From contig CAINUM010000099.1 of assembly GCA_903853785.1 (NCBI GenBank), positions 1 to 21,050 of the forward strand: 21,050 nucleotides of DNA, read 5' to 3'. Below the pieces are notes generated by a model. That model was given only the letters and a program-made list of their open reading frames with translations, was not told the DNA's origin and searched no databases. A program made the translations under genes and the position numbers. Positions 7,831 through 12,749 of the stretch are shown piece by piece; the first letter of the stretch is position 1, and every line of letters starts with the position of its first letter. The stretch is from Candidatus Magasanikiibacteriota bacterium. GTDB taxonomy: Bacteria > Patescibacteriota > Patescibacteriia > Magasanikbacterales > GWA2-37-8.

Positions 7831-8304
7831 ATGAAAAAAATATTTTATATTATAATTTTTTCAATAATATTAATTCCAAACTTAGTTTTTGCAGCCCCAA
7901 ATATTAATGTTTACACTGAAAAAATAGCTACGGGAGCCGGTTACGATAAAGCAACCGAGACTTCTTTGTCGGAAACAATTGGAAAATATATAAAAATAGC
8001 ACTGTCGTTTGTTGGTACTATATTCTTGGCGCTTACAGTTTATGCTGGGTTTTTGTGGATGACGGCCAGTGGTAACGAAGATCAAGTGACTAAAGCAAAA
8101 GATATTTTACAAATGGCGACCATTGGATTGGTAATTGCGATAAGTGCCTTTTCGATCACATCATTTGTTGTATCCAAAACAACCTCCAGTGCGCAACAAC
8201 CACAAGCTCCATTGGTTGGGGGAAATGTGCCACAAAATTCAAATGAGAGTTTTTGGAGTAATTGGATGAGTGGGTTTAATAAACAATCAAGTCAGCCTTT
8301 ATAA
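7831..8304 (+). CDS. VirB2-like membrane protein (array member 7)
   Basis: The 157-residue protein has a signal peptide ending near FAAP (about residue 22) and an N-terminal amphipathic segment containing AGYDKATETSLSETI. This segment resembles the corresponding one in member 9 (AGYETTGTKASLEDTV). The two-helix module is at about 50-115 with loop WMTASGNEDQVTKAK, followed by a polar tail of about 40 residues without cysteines (QQPQAPLVGG onward). It starts two bases after the stop of member 6, which suggests co-translation. The function is unknown beyond the pilin-like architecture. Confidence 0.78.
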   Translation: MKKIFYIIIFSIILIPNLVFAAPNINVYTEKIATGAGYDKATETSLSETIGKYIKIALSFVGTIFLALTVYAGFLWMTASGNEDQVTKAKDILQMATIGLVIAISAFSITSFVVSKTTSSAQQPQAPLVGGNVPQNSNESFWSNWMSGFNKQSSQPL

Positions 8305-8321
8305 AAAATTAATTTTTTTGT

Positions 8322-8783
8322 ATGTTTTTAAAAAAAGTAATATTCACAGTAATATTTACTTTTGCTGTTGTGAGCGTCTTTAGTGGATTTGTCTTACCAG
8401 CCAAGGCACAAGGAATATCTGGAGATATTTCCAAACAACTTGGCGCGGCAGCCGGATCGAGTGGCGCTGGTTTTGCTGCTCCTCAGGACCCTAGAACTAT
8501 AGTGATGCAAATAATCAGAGTCATTCTTGGTTTGATCGGAACAGTCTTTTTTGCACTAACTATATATGCTGGTTATCTTTGGATGACAGCAGCTGGTAAT
8601 GAAGAACAGGTAACAAAAGCAAAAACGTTATTATTTCAAACAGTAATTGGTCTCGCAATAATTTTGGCAGCCAATAGTATTGTGAGCTTTGGAGTTAAAT
8701 TGGCGATGGGTCAATCTTCAAACTTTGACAACGGAGTCGGCATTTTACCTGCTGTACCAAATGTCAATTACGCACCATATTAA
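8322..8783 (+). CDS. VirB2-like membrane protein (array member 8)
   Basis: The 153-residue protein has a signal peptide ending near PAKAQG (about residue 30), a Gly/Ala-rich mature N-terminus, the two-helix module at about 62-130 with loop WMTAAGNEEQVTKAK, and a short tail without cysteines ending YAPY. It is the last plus-strand gene before a bidirectional terminator at 8794-8825. The loop sequence is one of the closest to the array consensus. It is probably a minimal subunit like member 4; its own promoter is not visible. Confidence 0.78.
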   Translation: MFLKKVIFTVIFTFAVVSVFSGFVLPAKAQGISGDISKQLGAAAGSSGAGFAAPQDPRTIVMQIIRVILGLIGTVFFALTIYAGYLWMTAAGNEEQVTKAKTLLFQTVIGLAIILAANSIVSFGVKLAMGQSSNFDNGVGILPAVPNVNYAPY

Positions 8784-8793
8784 ACAACAAAAA

Positions 8794-8825
8794 AACACCT
8801 CGATTTATATCGGGGTGTTTTTTTT
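8794..8825. terminator. Bidirectional intrinsic terminator
   Basis: AACACCTCGAT (8794-8804) pairs with ATCGGGGTGTT (8809-8819) around a four-base loop. A T-run follows on the plus strand and an A-run precedes on the left, which reads as a T-run on the minus strand. It can end both the pilin transcript and the convergent tRNA transcript. Confidence 0.88.
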
Positions 8826-8839
8826 GTTGAAATCCACAT

Positions 8840-8914
8840 TGGGGTGACTAGAGAGAATCGAACTCTCGATAGCGGTACCACAAACCACAGTTTTACCACT
8901 AAACTATAGTCACC
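8840..8914 (-). tRNA. tRNA-His(GUG)
   Basis: On the minus strand the acceptor GTGACTA pairs with TAGTCAC. The D stem is GTTT/AAAC, the anticodon stem GTGGT/ACCGC encloses loop TTGTGGT with anticodon GTG, and the T arm is GAGAG-TTCGATT-CTCTC. The extra 5' G (position -1) opposite discriminator C73 is the hallmark of tRNA-His. Bases CCA follow C73 in the genome, so the 3' end appears encoded, unlike the two other tRNAs here. Confidence 0.95.
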
Positions 8915-8969
8915 CCACTATGGACTTGAAATTGATTATAGCACAGATTGTTTGTTTTTTCAAGCCTTG

Positions 8970-9041
8970 TGCCCCCAGCAGGAATCGAACCTGCATCACA
9001 GCCTTAGAAGGGCCGCGTTCTATCCATTAAACTATAGAGGC
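8970..9041 (-). tRNA. tRNA-Arg(UCU)
   Basis: On the minus strand the acceptor GCCTCTA pairs with TGGGGGC using two G-U pairs. The D arm GTTTAATGGATAGAAC, anticodon stem CGGCC/GGCTG with loop CTTCTAA (anticodon TCT), and T arm GCAGG-TTCGATT-CCTGC complete the cloverleaf. The discriminator is A and CCA is not encoded. The first ten bases overlap the end of the upstream protein gene, including its stop codon. Confidence 0.95.
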
Positions 9042-9703
9042 ATTAAATTAAAATATTTTTGAAAACCAATTTTCCATCCTTTTATTTTTCTAAACAAATT
9101 TTTATTGTGTATTCTTATGCTGCAAGTTCCTTCGTAAAGCATGTTTCTCCTATATTTTATAGTGCTTTCTTTGATTTGTGTTTTGTTAAATTGTTCAAGA
9201 GAAACGCCTGTAATATTTGACCAGTATTTCTCAATTTCAATTTTGTTGTGCAATTCGTGAATGTGCAGAGCGATCCTAATTTTTTCTTCAGGAACTTCGC
9301 AGATCTCTTTAAACCACCGTATCATCAGTTTAATCATAAGAGGATCTGAGTTGGTAAATTTTACCGGTTCGATCATTTCAGATTTATCGCCCTCAGCCCA
9401 GTAAAGCATTAATCCTGACAAAAATAATTTATTGTCTAAAAGATTTTTTACCTCTAAAGACGATTCTTTTAAGATTGCTTTTGTGACTTGTATTTTTTTA
9501 TTTTGATTTATTTTTGCTAAATTATAAGCATTCTTTTGTCTTGGTACTGTGTATAATATTTTTTTTTGTTCGTCTGTAAGTGTAATATTTCTCAACCAGA
9601 GACTTAGCGTACTTTTTGAAACTTTTATTGATTTTAAAATTTCATCATAGCTTGCACCATTTTTTCTTAATGTTTCAGCTGTTTGTCGTTGTTTAAATTT
9701 CAT
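9032..9703 (-). CDS. HTH protein with possible LAGLIDADG-like C-terminal domain
   Basis: The 223-residue protein has an N-terminal helix-turn-helix region (about 5-45; ASYDEILKSIKVSKSTLSLW), typical of resolvase- or repressor-like HTH units. The second part (about 90-205) starts FLSGLMLYWAEGDKSE and continues with VKFTNSDPLMIKLMI and a RIALHIHE strand. This resembles the helix-then-sheet start of LAGLIDADG homing endonuclease folds; the acidic E/D in WAEGD could be a metal ligand. I recall similar HTH-plus-endonuclease-like proteins in Patescibacteria but cannot confirm the family. It is more AT-rich than the pilin genes and interrupts the pilin array on the opposite strand. Its stop TAG lies inside tRNA-Arg, so it is probably co-transcribed with the two tRNAs. 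No Shine-Dalgarno site is visible. The ORF is likely real; the function is uncertain. Confidence 0.65.
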   Translation of the reverse strand: MKFKQRQTAETLRKNGASYDEILKSIKVSKSTLSLWLRNITLTDEQKKILYTVPRQKNAYNLAKINQNKKIQVTKAILKESSLEVKNLLDNKLFLSGLMLYWAEGDKSEMIEPVKFTNSDPLMIKLMIRWFKEICEVPEEKIRIALHIHELHNKIEIEKYWSNITGVSLEQFNKTQIKESTIKYRRNMLYEGTCSIRIHNKNLFRKIKGWKIGFQKYFNLMPL

Positions 9704-9718
9704 AAAACGAAACTACGA

Positions 9719-9744
9719 TATAGTATAATTTCAATTATAGTATA
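9719..9744. promoter_or_regulatory. AT-rich inverted repeat between divergent genes
   Basis: TATAGTATAATT (9719-9730) and AATTATAGTATA (9733-9744) form an inverted repeat with one mismatched pair and a two-base centre. It sits 16 bases upstream of the minus-strand HTH gene, where an operator for that HTH protein would be expected. It also contains TATACT-like -10 sequences on the minus strand. The composition is very AT-rich, so chance is possible. Confidence 0.35.
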
Positions 9745-9794
9745 TAAGTTCGATTTTGGCAAATTTATAAACAACAATAAGATTCTATCTTATT

Positions 9795-9823
9795 TTTACA
9801 GAAAAATCAAGGTGTGTTATAAT
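9795..9823 (+). promoter_or_regulatory. Promoter of array member 9
   Basis: TTTACA at 9795-9800 and TATAAT at 9818-9823 are 17 bases apart, with the same TGTGT extension as the promoter at 5846. The start codon at 9846 is 22 bases further on, so the leader is very short. Confidence 0.65.
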
Positions 9824-9845
9824 AACTACGATTAATTTACAAATT

Positions 9846-11456
9846 ATGCCTATTTTTTTAAAAAGTTTTTTAAGCGTAATCCTAGTTTCAATTTTTTTAT
9901 CTTTATTTTTTTTCAATTCCACATTAGCAGTTTCAAAGAATTATTCATTGGATGTTTTTGCTCAAAAAGCAGGGTATGAAACTACTGGAACAAAGGCTTC
10001 GCTAGAAGATACGGTACAGTTGGTAATAAATTCAGTGTTATCGCTCACCGGCATAATTTTTTTACTTTTGGCTGTGTATGCCGGTATTCGTTGGATGACG
10101 GCGCAGGGAAACACAGAACATGTGACGAAAGCTCAAGAGACTCTGCAAGCAGCCATTATTGGTATGGTTATTATTTCAGTGTCATGGGCTGTTACAACAG
10201 TGATTTTTAATACTTTACAATCTGGCGTACCAACAAACAATACTTCTGGCGGTAGCGCAGAGTCTGAAAACGCCATCAAGTGTATGGCTGATTCTGATTG
10301 TTTAACAGGCGAAAAATGTGATGCTTTGGGACAGTGTTTTGTTTTTGTACCCCCAGTTTGTTCTGATATTGGGTATGATTGTGGTGGTGGTTGTGCTAAA
10401 AAATGTGAGATTGGGCAGACGTGTGGAAACGACAACGACTGTACGAGTGTAAATTGTGTAAATCAAATTTGCGCAGCCGTAGTAAATTGTTCTTTTTTGA
10501 CCAAGGAAGAATGTGTGTTAAAAGACAGTTGTGCATTGAATGCTGACGACTTATGTGGGCCAGCTCCAACTTTGGCGCTATGTGATAGTGATGCTCAGTG
10601 TGATCCGTGGGAAATATGTAGTTCGGATAAAAAATGTTATAGTAAAAAATGTACTGATGACACCAATCACTGTGGTGGTGATTGTCCAAAATGCCCCGTC
10701 GAACCTTTGAATCATTTTCAATGTGGACAAAATAGTGACTGTTTGAGTGGTTATTGTGAGGCGAATACAAATTTATGTACCACAGCTCCATTTGGCGGAG
10801 ATAAATTAAAATGCATAGATACTTCAAATTTCTGGATAGGGTTAGACTTTGCCGGTAAATGTATTTCTCAAGCCAATAAAACAAAATGTGATAATATGGT
10901 AGAAGAGTGCAATAAAGCCAATCAAATCAAATTAGATGCTATGTTGGTGGAAAATAAATTTTGTAAAAATACTATTTCCGAAATTGAGGTTGCGTGTAGT
11001 GGTGTTTGTAAATCAACTAGTGATAACGGAATAAAAAATTGCGCTGATGTCTTTTCTACTGATTTAAGCTCAGCCAAAGCATTGTGCGTTGCAACCCCTG
11101 GAGCAACATCAGCTAATTGTAATAATGTGTGTGTGACTCCAAAAACATGTGACGCAAACTGTTTAAGCCAAGTAGCTAGTTGTAAAAGTAATTGTGTTAA
11201 AGGGGAATGTGAGGGAAAGGCATTTACTGATTCCAAGAAAAAACAGTCTTCATGTGAAGATTCAATTAATGTTTCTCAAGTAAATTGTGATGAAAAATGT
11301 GTAAATGACGCTTCAACTGGAAATAAAGCATGCAATGTTGATTTTCCTGTAAGCTTGGATGCTTGTGTTGCCAATAAAGTTATTCCATGTGATAGTACTT
11401 GTGCGGCAAAGACCGAGGCGTGTTTGGGTTCTGAACCGGCTCTAGTTTTACCATAG
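9846..11456 (+). CDS. VirB2-like membrane protein with very large Cys-rich domain (array member 9)
   Basis: The 536-residue protein has a signal peptide ending near STLAV (about residue 28) and an N-terminal segment AGYETTGTKASLEDTV. The two-helix module is at about 61-128 with loop WMTAQGNTEHVTKAQ, followed by a Ser/Gly/Asn linker. The remaining 400 residues hold about 52 cysteines. The first half has repeated short units of the type SDC-GEKC-GQC, YDCGGGC and SDCLSGYC, similar to disulfide-knotted repeats. The second half (about 330-530) has longer Cys spacings within polar, helix-prone sequence. On a two-helix topology the whole domain is extracytoplasmic. It has its own promoter, lies beyond the tRNA/HTH block, and is by far the largest array member. 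It could be an adhesin-like or tip subunit; that is inference. No enzymatic motif is recognised. Confidence 0.78.
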   Translation: MPIFLKSFLSVILVSIFLSLFFFNSTLAVSKNYSLDVFAQKAGYETTGTKASLEDTVQLVINSVLSLTGIIFLLLAVYAGIRWMTAQGNTEHVTKAQETLQAAIIGMVIISVSWAVTTVIFNTLQSGVPTNNTSGGSAESENAIKCMADSDCLTGEKCDALGQCFVFVPPVCSDIGYDCGGGCAKKCEIGQTCGNDNDCTSVNCVNQICAAVVNCSFLTKEECVLKDSCALNADDLCGPAPTLALCDSDAQCDPWEICSSDKKCYSKKCTDDTNHCGGDCPKCPVEPLNHFQCGQNSDCLSGYCEANTNLCTTAPFGGDKLKCIDTSNFWIGLDFAGKCISQANKTKCDNMVEECNKANQIKLDAMLVENKFCKNTISEIEVACSGVCKSTSDNGIKNCADVFSTDLSSAKALCVATPGATSANCNNVCVTPKTCDANCLSQVASCKSNCVKGECEGKAFTDSKKKQSSCEDSINVSQVNCDEKCVNDASTGNKACNVDFPVSLDACVANKVIPCDSTCAAKTEACLGSEPALVLP

Positions 11457-11472
11457 TAGTATTGTTAGTCCA

Positions 11473-11501
11473 TTGACAAAAAACATTAAATAAGCTATAT
11501 T
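11473..11501 (+). promoter_or_regulatory. Promoter of the rpsO operon
   Basis: A consensus TTGACA (11473-11478) is followed after 17 bases by TATATT (11496-11501). Transcription would start near 11508, giving a leader of about 76 bases before rpsO. Confidence 0.75.
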
Positions 11502-11518
11502 AGTTCTGTTTTAAATAT

Positions 11519-11566
11519 CCGCTTATAGCGGTCTGAACGAGTCAAGACATGCCTTGACTGCGCTCG
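11519..11566 (+). promoter_or_regulatory. Structured rpsO leader
   Basis: Two hairpins lie in the leader: CCGC/GCGG (11519-11531) and AGTCAAG (11540-11546) with CTTGACT (11553-11559), extended by CGAG/CTCG. Ribosomal protein S15 represses its own mRNA through structured leaders in several bacteria, so an S15 binding site is plausible. No pseudoknot or binding motif was verified. Confidence 0.4.
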
Positions 11567-11583
11567 GTAATTATAATGCATGT

Positions 11584-11946
11584 ATGTTAGACATAAAAAA
11601 GAAGCAGACCGTTATTAAGAAGTTTCAGACTCATGCCGGTGATACTGGTAGTAGTGAAGTGCAAATTGCCATTTTGACTACAGAGATCGAAGAACTTATT
11701 GGCCACTTGAAATTACACCCAAAGGATCACTCATCTCGTCGCGGTTTGTTACGCAAAGTTAGTGCTCGTCGTCGTTTGATGCGCTACCTAAAGAAAGAAA
11801 ATGCTGAAAGTTACGAGAATGTAGTTAAAAAATTGAAATTAAAAGGCGCTCGTGCTGTTGTAAAAACTGGCACACAGGTGAAAGATGTCGAAGATATCGA
11901 CGCTGAAGCCGAAATGATTGGAAAATTAGATGAAGACGCAAACTAG
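11584..11946 (+). CDS. rpsO: 30S ribosomal protein S15
   Basis: The ATG at 11584 gives MLDIKKKQTVIKKFQTHAGD, the usual S15 beginning; the frame is open for ten codons upstream, but that part is the leader. The family signature region HLKLHPKDHSSRRGLLRKVS and RRRLMRYLKKEN is intact. S15 binds 16S rRNA early in 30S assembly. The protein is 120 residues against about 89 in most bacteria. The extra 30 residues are an acidic tail (DVEDIDAEAE, then KLDEDAN) whose codons overlap the start of the next gene by 17 bases. No Shine-Dalgarno sequence is present. The rpsO then pnp order is widespread in bacteria; here a NYN gene lies between them. Confidence 0.96.
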   Translation: MLDIKKKQTVIKKFQTHAGDTGSSEVQIAILTTEIEELIGHLKLHPKDHSSRRGLLRKVSARRRLMRYLKKENAESYENVVKKLKLKGARAVVKTGTQVKDVEDIDAEAEMIGKLDEDAN

Positions 11947-12571
11947 TAAAACACATCCACTTAAACACCCCGACCAACGCGTTGGGGTGTTTATTGACGT
12001 TCAAAACATGTATTACAGCGCCAAAAACCTCTTTCATATGAAGGTGAATTTTGGCAACATTGTAACTGAAGCAACCGCCGGCCGTAAATTGATTCGTGCG
12101 ATTGCATATGTAGTAAGTACAGAGGGGAAAGAAGAACAACCTTTTTTTGACGCCCTCTACAATCTAGGTATTGAAACCAAATCTCGCCCATTGCAGATTT
12201 TTTATGGCGGTGAGAAAAAGGCTGATTGGGACGTTGGTATTACAGTAGATGCTATTCGTTTGTCTCCAAGTTTGGATACGATTATATTGGTTTCTGGTGA
12301 CGGTGATTATTTGCCGTTGGTAGAATATCTGCAGAATCAAGGTAAACAAGTAGAGGTAATGGCTTTTGGCAACACGTCTTCAGGTAAATTACGTGAAGAA
12401 GCTGATGATTTTATCGATTTGGGTGGTGAAGAAAAAAGTAAATTTTTGATTTCTGATCGTCCAGTAGTGCAGAGTAGACCGACTAATACTACGACAAAGG
12501 TTTACCCACCAAAAACATACTCCCCAAAGACTTTTGCACCAAAAGTTTACAATCCAAAGTTTAAAAAATAA
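11930..12571 (+). CDS. NYN-domain (PIN-like) ribonuclease family protein
   Basis: The 213-residue protein matches the NYN/LabA-type (DUF88) PIN-like nuclease fold. The first strand carries VGVFIDVQNMYY (about 18-29), with the acidic residue and Asn typical of the active site. WDVGITVDAIRL (about 100-111) supplies the second Asp, and LVSGDGDYLPLVEYLQ (about 121-136) the final acidic pair. The family is known or predicted to act on RNA. The C-terminus (about 180-213) is a basic, proline-rich tail with repeated PKTYSPKTFAPKVYNPK units, probably disordered. The start overlaps the end of rpsO by 17 bases, and pnp follows, so a role in RNA processing or decay is likely. The substrate is unknown. 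A later start is possible but would trim only the first polar residues. Confidence 0.85.
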   Translation: MKTQTSKTHPLKHPDQRVGVFIDVQNMYYSAKNLFHMKVNFGNIVTEATAGRKLIRAIAYVVSTEGKEEQPFFDALYNLGIETKSRPLQIFYGGEKKADWDVGITVDAIRLSPSLDTIILVSGDGDYLPLVEYLQNQGKQVEVMAFGNTSSGKLREEADDFIDLGGEEKSKFLISDRPVVQSRPTNTTTKVYPPKTYSPKTFAPKVYNPKFKK

Positions 12572-12671
12572 ATAAATAAGTTTATTTTAATTGAGCGGGT
12601 TATGAGCCGGGGCTCATCCTTTCAACCTCGCGGTTGAAAAAAGCGAAATAAAATAAAATTATTTATTTATT
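12567..12671 (+). ncRNA. Structured RNA element, copy A
   Basis: An AT-only stem (12567-12589 with 12649-12671, 22 of 23 positions paired) encloses a conserved apical domain. This begins TTGAGCGGGTTATGAGCC (12591-12608), has a hairpin ATGAGCC/GGCTCAT, a second hairpin TTTCAAC/GTTGAAA with CCTCGCGG at its tip (12626-12633), and ends GCGAAA (12643-12648). GCGGG (12595-12599) can pair with the loop bases CTCGC (12627-12631), giving a possible pseudoknot. The same blocks recur in copy B after pnp, on a stem of unrelated sequence. It overlaps the NYN stop codon and lies between that gene and pnp. No known RNA family was recognised. Confidence 0.65.
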
Positions 12672-12680
12672 TATTCACGA

Positions 12681-12741
12681 GGTTGGTTCAAGGACACATA
12701 GACCTTTTGAGGTCTCTAGCTCTTGAATCAGCTTCACAACC
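12681..12741 (+). promoter_or_regulatory. Three-tier hairpin in the pnp leader
   Basis: GGTTG (12681-12685) pairs with CAACC (12737-12741), TTCAAG (12687-12692) with CTTGAA (12722-12727), and AGACCT (12700-12705) with AGGTCT (12710-12715) around loop TTTG. The stem ends eight bases before the pnp start. In Escherichia coli a pnp leader hairpin is the site of RNase III cutting and PNPase autoregulation; a similar role here is inference from position. Confidence 0.55.
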
Positions 12742-12749
12742 ATATACAT

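Noticed and set aside
12723..12749. TTG start for PNPase
   Set aside because: It would add nine residues encoded by the leader hairpin; the ATG at 12750 gives the normal family N-terminus.
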